Both the position numbers and the translations under genes were made by a program. A stretch of DNA of 15,752 nt. Origin: Clostridia bacterium (GTDB taxonomy: Bacteria; Bacillota_A; Clostridia; Christensenellales; Aristaeellaceae). This document shows, piece by piece, positions 1-6,685 of the stretch (its first letter is position 1; every line of letters starts with the position of its first letter). The notes under the pieces are model-generated. The model did not search any database, was not told where the DNA came from, and saw nothing but the letters and a program-made list of their open reading frames with translations. The stretch lies in the NCBI GenBank assembly GCA_009783365.1, contig WRHG01000024.1, positions 1-15,752 of the forward strand, read 5' to 3'.

Positions 1-250
1 CATGGGCAAAGGTTTTTAAGCGAATTTCCGGGCCTTTGGTATCCAGCATAATCGCGATGGGTAGATTTAGCTCCTCCCGCAGGCGGCGGACCTTGCGGAT
101 AGTGTTTCCGTGGCTCTCATAGGTACCATGGGAGAAATTCAATCTTGCCACATTCATGCCTGAAAGCATCAATTGCCGCAAGATGCCGTCGTCGTCTGTG
201 CTTGGACCCAGGGTACAAACGATCTTGGTTTTGCGGTATACTTGATTCAC
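1..250 (-). CDS. pyk: Pyruvate kinase, N-terminal part (runs off the left edge)
   Basis: Pyruvate kinase converts phosphoenolpyruvate and ADP to pyruvate and ATP in the last step of glycolysis, in the cytoplasm. Only the first 83 codons are in the window. They hold the classic N-terminal signatures: KTKIVCTLGPS at residues 7-17, GMNVARLNFSHG at 31-42 (Arg36, Asn38, Ser40 and His41 of the active-site strand), and LDTKGPEIR at 69-77. The start is GTG at 250-248, behind a good AAAGGAG site. That GTG overlaps the TGA of the upstream fragment gene as GTGA, so pyk translation is probably coupled to it. It is the last visible gene of the leftward operon. The family call is very secure; the rest of the protein cannot be seen. 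Confidence 0.95.
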   Translation of the reverse strand, partial: MNQVYRKTKIVCTLGPSTDDDGILRQLMLSGMNVARLNFSHGTYESHGNTIRKVRRLREELNLPIAIMLDTKGPEIRLKTFAH

Positions 251-471
251 GCGGATTCTCCTTTTGTTAACATGCCTTTTGCCGGGGGCAGGCCGAAGCC
301 TCGCCGCTCGCCGCGGAAGTACATTACCGTCCGGCGCGCCGCTTCGTGCAACTGCGGGGTCTTCTCAATGGGAACCTCCGGAAGCGCACCGAAGCGCAAA
401 CCGGTAAAAACGCCCTCAGAAGCAACCGGTGTGAGAATGCTAATGGGAGAGGTAAATATCCAGCTGGCCAT
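247..471 (-). CDS. Ogt/MGMT N-terminal domain only; lacks the catalytic domain
   Basis: This 74-residue ORF resembles the N-terminal, non-catalytic domain of methylated-DNA--protein-cysteine methyltransferases (Ogt type). The TSPISILTPVASEG stretch followed by FTGLRFG matches the first strands, and TPQLHEAARRTVMYFRGERRGFGLPPAKG matches the conserved TPxLxEAxxxLxxYFxGxRxxFxLPxxxKG end of that domain. Full-length proteins are about 160-175 residues and continue into a DNA-binding and catalytic domain with a PCHRV cysteine motif. Here the reading frame ends just after the KG, and no catalytic half is found nearby. The ATG at 471-469 follows an excellent AAGGAGGT site, 30 bases after the Lgt-like gene, and the TGA overlaps the pyk GTG. 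It is either a decayed remnant kept for coupling or a small protein with a new role. It cannot repair O6-methylguanine by the known mechanism. Confidence 0.65.
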   Translation of the reverse strand: MASWIFTSPISILTPVASEGVFTGLRFGALPEVPIEKTPQLHEAARRTVMYFRGERRGFGLPPAKGMLTKGESA

Positions 472-501
472 ACGAATCGACCTCCTTGCACACCTGCGGA
501 A

Positions 502-1518
502 TCAGCGTGCCAAGACGCGCCTTTGTTCGCAGACGATATTTCGAAGCTTACGAAACAGGGAAAAAGGAACCGCAAAGAGTATAATGGACAGCGCCGCCTC
601 CAGCAGGGTATCCCGCAATATGGATGGCGGGCCCCAGGAAAGGCGGCCATCCAGTGAAAATTCCAGCAGAACGCAGGCTGCCACGCTGAGCAGGATGATG
701 ATCCATGAAGCCACAATACGCCGGTCTACACCGCGAATACGCGCATACCGCCTTGAAAACACGGTTGCTGCTACGATGGGCATAAGCACCGCGCCCACCT
801 GAGCCACTCTCAGGAAGATAAACAGCAGATGGCCGTCGTCCCGCAGGCTTTCCAACGCTATTTGGGAAGCGCCATACAAGGAAAAGAACAGGGCGGCTGC
901 ATCTCCGGGGATCCCATGCTTTTTCCCCCGCGTCCGAAGAGCAGGGAAAAAAAACAGAATAAAGATCAGCAGCGCGGCCGCGGCCTCGTAGCGGTAGACC
1001 GCCAGGCGATATTCTACGGTGACGCCGGCGGCCTCGGTGATAAACAGCCAAGGAGCGGCTGTCGTAATTGCGCTTTCTTCCACCACCTTACCAACGCCTA
1101 GCGGGGTAAAGGACTCCGCCGCGCGGCAGAGCATGATGAACAGGCCCAGCGGAGCCACCATTACATCCATTAACAGGCCTGGGGGATATTTAAGGAGGCG
1201 GGCTGTAAAGGAAACTGCCAGCACCAAGCCGGCCAATGCGCCGGTCATGGACAAGCCGCCATCGAAAATGCGCAGCATCAACAACGGATTTTCGTAGGTT
1301 TCGGTATAGAGGGAAAGGTTACACAAACAAAAGACCACACGGCTGCAGAGGATGCCAAGGGGAATAGCCAGCGCCCCATAAACTAATACCGTACCCTTAG
1401 GGAGAAGGACCCGGCGCCCGAGAAAGCACATCAGGCAAAGCGACAGCAAGGCTCCCAGGCTGACCCATAAGCCATAGGAATATCCACTCAACCCAAGGAA
1501 GGTAAACGTCTCTTGCAT
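502..1518 (-). CDS. Lgt-like integral membrane protein with altered active site
   Basis: This 338-residue polytopic membrane protein resembles prolipoprotein diacylglyceryl transferase (Lgt), which attaches diacylglycerol to the lipobox Cys of lipoproteins. Matches by eye to E. coli Lgt are SYGLWVSLG with its Tyr (WYGL region), IFDGGLSMTGALAG (WDGGMSFHGGLIG), a single Arg in APLGLFIMLCRAAESF, and ALESLRDD (VEFFRQPD). Several catalytic positions differ: the conserved His103 is Thr, Asn146 is Glu and Arg239 is Gln, while the Arg143 and Glu243 equivalents remain. A C-terminal part of about 80 residues, with two further hydrophobic segments, extends past the usual Lgt end. The ATG at 1518 has AAAGGA upstream and lies 13 bases after the preceding stop; a longer open frame to 1755 is rejected because it overlaps that gene. 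It is probably not a housekeeping Lgt, and its substrate is unknown. Confidence 0.7.
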   Translation of the reverse strand: MQETFTFLGLSGYSYGLWVSLGALLSLCLMCFLGRRVLLPKGTVLVYGALAIPLGILCSRVVFCLCNLSLYTETYENPLLMLRIFDGGLSMTGALAGLVLAVSFTARLLKYPPGLLMDVMVAPLGLFIMLCRAAESFTPLGVGKVVEESAITTAAPWLFITEAAGVTVEYRLAVYRYEAAAALLIFILFFFPALRTRGKKHGIPGDAAALFFSLYGASQIALESLRDDGHLLFIFLRVAQVGAVLMPIVAATVFSRRYARIRGVDRRIVASWIIILLSVAACVLLEFSLDGRLSWGPPSILRDTLLEAALSIILFAVPFSLFRKLRNIVCEQRRVLAR

Positions 1519-1531
1519 GGAGGCGATCCTT

Positions 1532-2608
1532 TCACTGGTCCGGCACGGCGGACGCGAAATAGATGATGTCGGTAACGCTTCGCTCGGCTTGAGGCTTATC
1601 GTTGTAAACCTCGCCATGAAACACCAGAGTAGCGCTGTTTCCGCCATCCAGGTTATAGGCCTGTTCACACCCCAACTCATGCATGATTCCCGCCAACTGG
1701 GGTATAGTGACGCCCTTGGTACCGTTGGTGCGGCCGTTAACCGCCACCAATACATAGGTTAACCGCCCTGTTTGCCCAATTGCTGCCCGTGGATTGGCGG
1801 TGAATGGAGCAAACTGATAGTGTTTAGGGATCTCTAGCGCCTCGCTATCCATGACCAGCGCAGGACCAAAGAAGAACCCGTTCATGATTTCATGTTCCTG
1901 TTGAAAGGCCTCGATGCCTTCCGCCTGCACATCGTGCCCATAGCGGAGGATATGGAAATCCCCCAGTTCGTCGATGAGCAGCATGTCCATGTTCTTGCTG
2001 GTCTTTTCCCGATAAACCTCCTTCTGGCGCACGATGTAACCTGCTTTCGTCTGATGATAAAAATCGCCGTTGATGGCTACGATCGCGTTATAATTCTGCG
2101 CAATGCGGCTGGCATGATTGGTGCGGTTGGAATCGATTGCTGCTCCCGCATAGGCTGTACGCAGTTGGGAAGCGTCGGCGATTTTAACGTGGGCGATAAA
2201 CACATCGCTTTCATACATTCGCTTCTGCCCCATTTTCACGCTGATGGTATCATCCTGATAGCTGTAGTCGGTGAAATTGCCTTCAATAGGCGTCCGGCCG
2301 GGGCTGTTATCCATGGGCAGGGGCATAACATTCCGGCCGGGCGGAACATCGCTTGCACCTGCGAAGGCCAATATGGCGACGGGCCGCTGCCCGGCCGCCC
2401 TGGGGTAGGCGAACGTCCTTGCCGCAAGATCATCATCTTCATAAAAAAAACCATCCTCAAAGTCCTCGTCTTTATCGCCGGCGGCGTTCAGATAAGCGCG
2501 GTTGGCCCGGCTTGTGATGGCGCCGGAGGGAATAAGAAAGGGGAGGGCAAGGATCATCAGCGCCACGACGATGGAAACAAGCGCCAAAACAGGTTTGGGG
2601 ATGCGCAT
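1532..2608 (-). CDS. Membrane-anchored phosphodiester glycosidase (NAGPA-domain) family protein
   Basis: This 358-residue protein has one N-terminal hydrophobic segment (about residues 8-27) with a positive N-flank, so it should be anchored with its main domain outside the membrane. Residues 135-355 match the phosphodiester glycosidase family, named after the mammalian mannose-6-phosphate uncovering enzyme and often annotated as exopolysaccharide biosynthesis protein in bacteria. The key marks are AINGDFY at 178-184, NPRAAIGQT at 272-280 and NLDGGNSATLVF at 319-330. Between anchor and domain is an acidic, probably flexible stretch (DKDEDFEDGFFYEDDD). It is the first gene after the promoter at 2683-2711 and has an AAAGGA site before ATG 2608. 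Members are linked to cell-wall or polysaccharide phosphodiesters; the exact substrate cannot be read from sequence. Confidence 0.85.
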   Translation of the reverse strand: MRIPKPVLALVSIVVALMILALPFLIPSGAITSRANRAYLNAAGDKDEDFEDGFFYEDDDLAARTFAYPRAAGQRPVAILAFAGASDVPPGRNVMPLPMDNSPGRTPIEGNFTDYSYQDDTISVKMGQKRMYESDVFIAHVKIADASQLRTAYAGAAIDSNRTNHASRIAQNYNAIVAINGDFYHQTKAGYIVRQKEVYREKTSKNMDMLLIDELGDFHILRYGHDVQAEGIEAFQQEHEIMNGFFFGPALVMDSEALEIPKHYQFAPFTANPRAAIGQTGRLTYVLVAVNGRTNGTKGVTIPQLAGIMHELGCEQAYNLDGGNSATLVFHGEVYNDKPQAERSVTDIIYFASAVPDQ

Positions 2609-2682
2609 ATTTTGGATCGTCCTTTCTTATGGGAATGATACGTTATACTGTATTGCCGCTGAATAGTCACCTGTACATGACC

Positions 2683-2711
2683 ATTATACAACAACCCCCA
2701 GGGCGGGGCAA
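2683..2711 (-). promoter_or_regulatory. Sigma-A type promoter of the leftward operon
   Basis: On the minus strand TTGCCC (2711-2706) is followed after exactly 17 bases by a perfect TATAAT (2688-2683). Transcription should begin near 2675, leaving a 5' leader of about 65 bases before the ATG at 2608. It is placed to drive the phosphodiester glycosidase gene, the Lgt-like gene, the Ogt fragment and pyk. Confidence 0.7.
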
Positions 2712-2768
2712 GGGCCGCCTTGGGTAGGAAAAACGTAGTTTTTAATTTGTTTTCACGCTATTCCAATG

Positions 2769-2779
2769 AGGGTTGTCAA
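2769..2779 (-). repeat. Copy of the 11-base TTGACAACCCT repeat downstream of the lacI-type gene
   Basis: The minus-strand string TTGACAACCCT lies 21 bases past the stop of the LacI-family gene. The identical 11-mer at 3904-3894 includes the -35 box of that gene. No convincing -10 follows this copy at 16-18 bases, so it is not an obvious promoter. It may be a protein-binding half-site or chance. Confidence 0.35.
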
Positions 2780-2800
2780 TTTGCGAACCTAAAACCATTG

Positions 2801-3826
2801 TCAAGAAACGACTGCGTCTAACGCTTTTGGAGCGGCGACGCTATCCCGCTTGGTCAGTATGGGGCAATACGTGACTTTCTTTTTGGCGGTGTTTGGATGA
2901 TTCAGCCGTTCAATCATCAGCGCTCCGGCTGCAATACCCATCTGATGCGTGTCGTAACTTACGCAGGTTAATTGAACTTTACCGCTTATCGAAGCGGGCG
3001 TATTATCCGTACATACCACGCTTATGTCTGCCGGAATATGGATTTTGTTCTGCAGAAGCCTCTCCGCCATGGCGGCGGCCATACAATCGTTCGCGCTGTA
3101 TACGGCGGTAACCTCATGAAGGTTTTTGATCAGATGGTCGGCGAATTGCTTGCCGGACTCCGCCAGCAGATCACCCATAAAGACGCTGTTTCGAGCAACG
3201 GGAATGCCGTTGTTTTCCATACAATCGATGTACCCGCGCTTCCTGTCCATACATGAGGTTGAATTTTTGGGGCCGCACAGATGGACAATGCGCCTGTGCC
3301 CCGCGTCAATCAGGTGTTGTGTAGCAATATAGCCGCAACGATAATTATCCATGCATATGATATCCGTATCCAGTGTTTTGATATAGCGGTTCATGAATAC
3401 GATGGGCGCCTTAGCCGTTCGGATCAGATTTATCATGCGCTTGGTTTCCATGACGTTGAGCATGATTACGCCGCAAAAATGATGTTCTGCCGCATACTGT
3501 AGGTACATCTCTTCCTTCATAGGGTCGTAGGATGTATTCACGATCATCGTTTTGTATTTTTGCGCGTCCAAACACTCCTGTATTCCGCGTATGTAGCTGA
3601 CGTAAACCTGGCTGCTGATGTCTCCGCAAATAATCAGTATGCTTAGGTCGTTGGCGAAATCGGGATTGCTCTTCTTGCCGCGATATTCATACCCCGTCTT
3701 TTCAATCGCTTCCATTATCAGATCGCGGGTGTCCGATTTTACATAACCTCGACGCGTCAGCACACGGGATACCGTGGCAACGGATACATTTGTGTAATTT
3801 GCGATATCTTTTATTGTAATTTTCAT
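2801..3826 (-). CDS. LacI/GalR-family transcriptional regulator
   Basis: This 341-residue repressor-type protein has a LacI-family helix-turn-helix at the extreme N-terminus (IKDIANYTNVSVATVSRVL, residues 5-23), a hinge region to about residue 58, and a periplasmic-binding-protein-like effector domain (from about residue 62, DLSILIICGD, with VYSANDCMAAAMAERL and ISVVCTDNTPAS further on). The ATG at 3826 is chosen because LacI proteins normally begin a few residues before the helix-turn-helix; GGAG lies upstream, and the 26-residue longer version would start within the promoter. The gene is divergent from the six-gene catabolic operon that starts at 4071, so it very likely controls that operon in response to a sugar or sugar-derived ligand, and perhaps itself. 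The ligand cannot be inferred. Confidence 0.93.
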   Translation of the reverse strand: MKITIKDIANYTNVSVATVSRVLTRRGYVKSDTRDLIMEAIEKTGYEYRGKKSNPDFANDLSILIICGDISSQVYVSYIRGIQECLDAQKYKTMIVNTSYDPMKEEMYLQYAAEHHFCGVIMLNVMETKRMINLIRTAKAPIVFMNRYIKTLDTDIICMDNYRCGYIATQHLIDAGHRRIVHLCGPKNSTSCMDRKRGYIDCMENNGIPVARNSVFMGDLLAESGKQFADHLIKNLHEVTAVYSANDCMAAAMAERLLQNKIHIPADISVVCTDNTPASISGKVQLTCVSYDTHQMGIAAGALMIERLNHPNTAKKKVTYCPILTKRDSVAAPKALDAVVS

Positions 3827-3863
3827 ATGCGCGTCATCTCCGTGCGGGACAGTTGTATTTTCC

Positions 3864-3900
3864 CAACCCTTATATAGCATAATAAAATACGGCAGGGTTG
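3864..3900. repeat. Inverted repeat CAACCCT/AGGGTTG around the lacI-type -10 box
   Basis: Perfect 7-base arms CAACCCT (3864-3870) and AGGGTTG (3894-3900) are separated by 23 bases that contain the -10 box of the LacI-family gene. The right arm overlaps the -35 box. Centre-to-centre spacing is 30 bases, about three helical turns, so the two arms face the same side of the DNA. An autoregulatory site is possible, but the arms are short. Confidence 0.4.
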
Positions 3901-3904
3901 TCAA
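3876..3904 (-). promoter_or_regulatory. Promoter of the LacI-family regulator gene
   Basis: On the minus strand a perfect TTGACA (3904-3899) is followed after 17 bases by TATGCT (3881-3876). The predicted transcript starts near 3869, about 43 bases before the chosen ATG at 3826. This supports the shorter start, because the longer ORF would begin at the -35 box itself. Confidence 0.75.
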
Positions 3905-3997
3905 GTGAGAAACGGATTTGTTGGGACGGGGAGGAGTGAAAAGCCATTTTCAACATGGAAACATGACTATTATATGTAATTTATATGAGAATGATGA

Positions 3998-4026
3998 TTG
4001 ACATCCCTATGGGAACCTGTTACAAT
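3998..4026 (+). promoter_or_regulatory. Promoter of the six-gene catabolic operon
   Basis: TTGACA (3998-4003), a 17-base spacer and TACAAT (4021-4026) form a strong sigma-A type promoter with a start near 4033. The spacer holds the short dyad TCCC-TAT-GGGA (4004-4014), and weaker dyads lie just upstream (TTTC/GAAA around 3947-3960; ATAT/ATAT around 3972-3986). Any of these could be the operator of the divergent LacI-family protein, but none is the classic LacI palindrome with a central CG. Confidence 0.75.
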
Positions 4027-4070
4027 TGCCAGACAAATGAGCGGGAATAGGGGAATTACGGGGGCGTTGC

Positions 4071-5120
4071 ATGAACTACCTAAACTGGCTGAGCAAGGAA
4101 ACACAGACAAAATGGTGGCATGATTCGGCGATTCCGAGTGAAATAGACACTGCGATCAGCAATGGGGCGCTGGGAGTAACCACCAACCCAGTATTGACGT
4201 ATAAGGCATTGCAGGCGGAACCGGAGTATTGGGCGCCGCAAGTCGCTGAAATTCCAAAGGGAATCACGGGAACACAACGGGTGGAAGCATTAATGAAGAT
4301 CGTCGCATTGGATGCCGCGAAGAAATTTGAAGGTGTATTCGGCCGTACCAACGGCGAGCATGGTTATGCCCTGGCGCAAACCGATCCGGCATTGGCAGGC
4401 GATTTTGCGGGCATGCTGGAACAGGGGTTGCGTTATGCGTCATGGGGAGAGAATATCGCCGTGAAAGTGCCTACCACAAAAGCGGCTTTGCCGGCAATCG
4501 AGGAATTGGCCGCAAAAGGGGTCGCTGTATGTACCACATTGAATTTTTCGTTATCCCAGGCAATCGCCGCCAGTGCGGCTTATGAGCGAGGGGTCATCAG
4601 GGCAAAATCCGCAGGTATCCCGCGCCGCCCATGCTTTATAGTACAACAAGGCGGCAGATTGGACGATTATCTGGCGGAGGTGGCGAAAGACAACGGCCAT
4701 GATATCGCTCCGGAATTTATTCAAAACGCCGGTAATGCGGTATGCAAACGATCATACCGAGTTTTGCAGGAGAAAGGGACGTCCGCCGTAATCATGCCCG
4801 CAGGTCTGAGAGGCGTATACCACCTTTCGGTTATGGCGGGGGCACAAATGGTATTTTCCCTGCAAACACGGGTGCAGCAAATTGTAAGAGACGCTGATTT
4901 GCCGCAGGTGGAACGGATGGACGAACCAATTGATGAAAGTATTCTTCATGAACTCATGCAAATCGATGAGTTTAGGCGAGCCTACGAGCCAAGCGGGTTG
5001 CGGGAAGATGATTTTGTGAAGTTCGGTGTAACGCAGCGAACATTATCGCAGTTTTTTTGGACCGGTTGGGCGCCGCTTGAAACGTACGGCAGCGAAGCTG
5101 CGTCAAGCCGCTGGTTTTAA
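4071..5120 (+). CDS. Transaldolase/fructose-6-phosphate aldolase-like protein 1
   Basis: This 349-residue protein is a TIM-barrel member of the transaldolase superfamily, which makes and breaks carbon-carbon bonds through a Schiff base on Lys. By-eye alignment to E. coli TalB shows Asp18 (WWHDSA), GVTTNP at 35-40, Schiff-base Lys132 (AVKVPTT), Thr156, and two Arg residues that bind phosphate in TalB (Arg196 in GGRLDDY, Arg247 in MPAGLRG). The catalytic Glu96 of TalB is Gln103 here (ALAQTDP), as in fructose-6-phosphate aldolase, where Gln59 holds the water; aldol cleavage without transfer is therefore plausible. It is the first gene of the operon, 45 bases after the -10 box, with a weak GGGGG ribosome site. 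It shares roughly four to five residues in ten with protein 2 at 6686. The true substrate is unknown. Confidence 0.85.
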   Translation: MNYLNWLSKETQTKWWHDSAIPSEIDTAISNGALGVTTNPVLTYKALQAEPEYWAPQVAEIPKGITGTQRVEALMKIVALDAAKKFEGVFGRTNGEHGYALAQTDPALAGDFAGMLEQGLRYASWGENIAVKVPTTKAALPAIEELAAKGVAVCTTLNFSLSQAIAASAAYERGVIRAKSAGIPRRPCFIVQQGGRLDDYLAEVAKDNGHDIAPEFIQNAGNAVCKRSYRVLQEKGTSAVIMPAGLRGVYHLSVMAGAQMVFSLQTRVQQIVRDADLPQVERMDEPIDESILHELMQIDEFRRAYEPSGLREDDFVKFGVTQRTLSQFFWTGWAPLETYGSEAASSRWF

Positions 5121-5163
5121 TCATATACGCAGCAGATATTCTTGTAAGAAAGGAAACATCATT

Positions 5164-6669
5164 GTGAAAAGGCTTAAGGTTTTTATCGGCGGAAAATGGA
5201 TCGAATCAAAGACAGATCAGTTCATGGATGTTTATGATCCAAGCATTGGCGATGTGATGGCGCAAACGCCGTGCTGCACTATTGGTGAGGTAAATCAAGC
5301 CATCGGCGCGGCAAGGGATGCGTTTGAAGCATGGTCCAAAACGCCGGTGATGAAGCGTGTGCAGGTGCTGTATAAACTGCGCTCGTTGTTGGAAGAGAAT
5401 ATGGACGAACTGACGCGGCTGGTTGCCATGGAGAACGGGAAGTCATGGGAAGACGCCATGGGCGATGTGGTGAAAGCGAAGGAAGGCACTGAGGTTGCGT
5501 GTAATATGCCAACCATGATGATGGGCGAATCGCTGTGGAACACTTCGACAGGTTATGATACCGTTTTGACGCGAGAACCCGTAGGCGTGTTCGCGGGAAT
5601 TGTCCCGTTCAACTTTCCGGCCATGATCCCTATGGGGTGGATGACGCCCATGTGCATTGCCGCGGGCAACACCATCGTCATCAAAGCGGCCAGCATGACG
5701 CCCATGACATGTATGCGGATCGCGGAGCTGTACCAGGAGGCGGGGCTTCCGGACGGCGTGATCAACATCGTAACGTGTTCTCGCAAGGAAGCGGATCTTC
5801 TGATGGAACATAAAGATATCAGAGGGATCAGCTTTGTAGGTTCTACCAGCATAGGGATGCATATCTATGGGAAGGCGGCGGCGAACGGCAAACGGGTACA
5901 GGCGTTGTGTGAAGCGAAGAATCACGCTCTTGTATTGGAAGATGCGCCCATTGAACGCACGGCAAGGGGCATCATCAACTCGGCTTTTGGCTGCGCCGGA
6001 GAGCGTTGTATGGCGCTGCCCGCGGTGGTGGTGCAGGAATCCGTTGCGGACCGGCTCGTGGAAACGCTTGTGAAATTCTCAAAAGAACGGAAGCTTGGCA
6101 GGGCGTATGACAAGGATACTGAGATGGGCCCGTTGGTGTCACCCGGGCATAAAAGGTTTGTGGAAGATTGGATTCAAAAGGGAGTAGACGAAGGGGCAAA
6201 GCTGGTACTGGACGGCCGCAATCCGGCTCTGCCGGATGAATGCAAGAAAGGCTTCTTTGTTGGGGCGACGATTTTTGACCATGTAACGGCGGACATGACC
6301 ATTGGCGATGAAGAAGTTTTTGGCCCGGTGCTGTGCGTTAAACGTGTCAAGACATTTGAGGAAGGCCTCGCGATCATGAATAATAACCGGTTTGCCAACG
6401 GGTCCGTGATTTACACACAAAACGGTTACTATTCCAGGGAGTTTACGTTCCGTACCCATGGCGGCATGGTGGGCATTAATGTAGGTATTCCTGTTCCGGT
6501 GGGCGTATTCCCGTTTTCTGGGCATAAAAACTCGTTTTTTGGGGATTTGCACTGTCTGGGGAAAGATGGCATGCGTTTTTACACGCAGACCAAAAGCGTG
6601 ACTACCCACTGGTTTGATGAGGAAGATAGGAATGCGGAAAAAATCTCGTCCTGGGACGGTACAATTTAG
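5164..6669 (+). CDS. Methylmalonate/malonate-semialdehyde dehydrogenase-type ALDH (CoA-acylating family)
   Basis: This 501-residue aldehyde dehydrogenase belongs to the MmsA/IolA group, which oxidises semialdehydes with NAD and CoA to an acyl-CoA, usually losing CO2. Evidence is IVPFNFPAMIPMGWM at 146-160 (oxyanion Asn150), GSTSIG at 226-231, the catalytic GERC with Cys282, and the group's C-terminal hallmark FPFSGHKNSFFGDLHCLGKDG. Two deviations stand out. The Arg that binds the substrate carboxylate in B. subtilis IolA (Arg107) aligns with Lys104. The NAD-ribose motif KPSE reads KAAS at 174-177, which could alter cofactor choice. The GTG start at 5164 sits 9 bases after AGGA; the frame is open back to 5077 but that part overlaps the previous gene. 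It probably handles the aldehyde released by the neighbouring aldolase-like enzymes. Confidence 0.9.
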   Translation: MKRLKVFIGGKWIESKTDQFMDVYDPSIGDVMAQTPCCTIGEVNQAIGAARDAFEAWSKTPVMKRVQVLYKLRSLLEENMDELTRLVAMENGKSWEDAMGDVVKAKEGTEVACNMPTMMMGESLWNTSTGYDTVLTREPVGVFAGIVPFNFPAMIPMGWMTPMCIAAGNTIVIKAASMTPMTCMRIAELYQEAGLPDGVINIVTCSRKEADLLMEHKDIRGISFVGSTSIGMHIYGKAAANGKRVQALCEAKNHALVLEDAPIERTARGIINSAFGCAGERCMALPAVVVQESVADRLVETLVKFSKERKLGRAYDKDTEMGPLVSPGHKRFVEDWIQKGVDEGAKLVLDGRNPALPDECKKGFFVGATIFDHVTADMTIGDEEVFGPVLCVKRVKTFEEGLAIMNNNRFANGSVIYTQNGYYSREFTFRTHGGMVGINVGIPVPVGVFPFSGHKNSFFGDLHCLGKDGMRFYTQTKSVTTHWFDEEDRNAEKISSWDGTI

Positions 6670-6685
6670 TGAAAGAGGTTTGCGT

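Noticed and set aside
173..802. Plus-strand open frame of about 209 codons across pyk, the Ogt fragment and the Lgt-like gene
   Set aside because: Composition is Arg/Ser/Thr rich without motifs and it is antisense to three better-supported genes.
1519..1755. Upstream extension of the Lgt-like reading frame
   Set aside because: It lies fully inside the 3' part of the phosphodiester glycosidase gene in another frame; ATG 1518 has its own ribosome site and begins just before the Lgt-like motif.
3954..3965. CATG-GAAA-CATG as the LacI-type operator
   Set aside because: The arms are themselves 4-base palindromes, so the dyad is expected by chance and carries little information.
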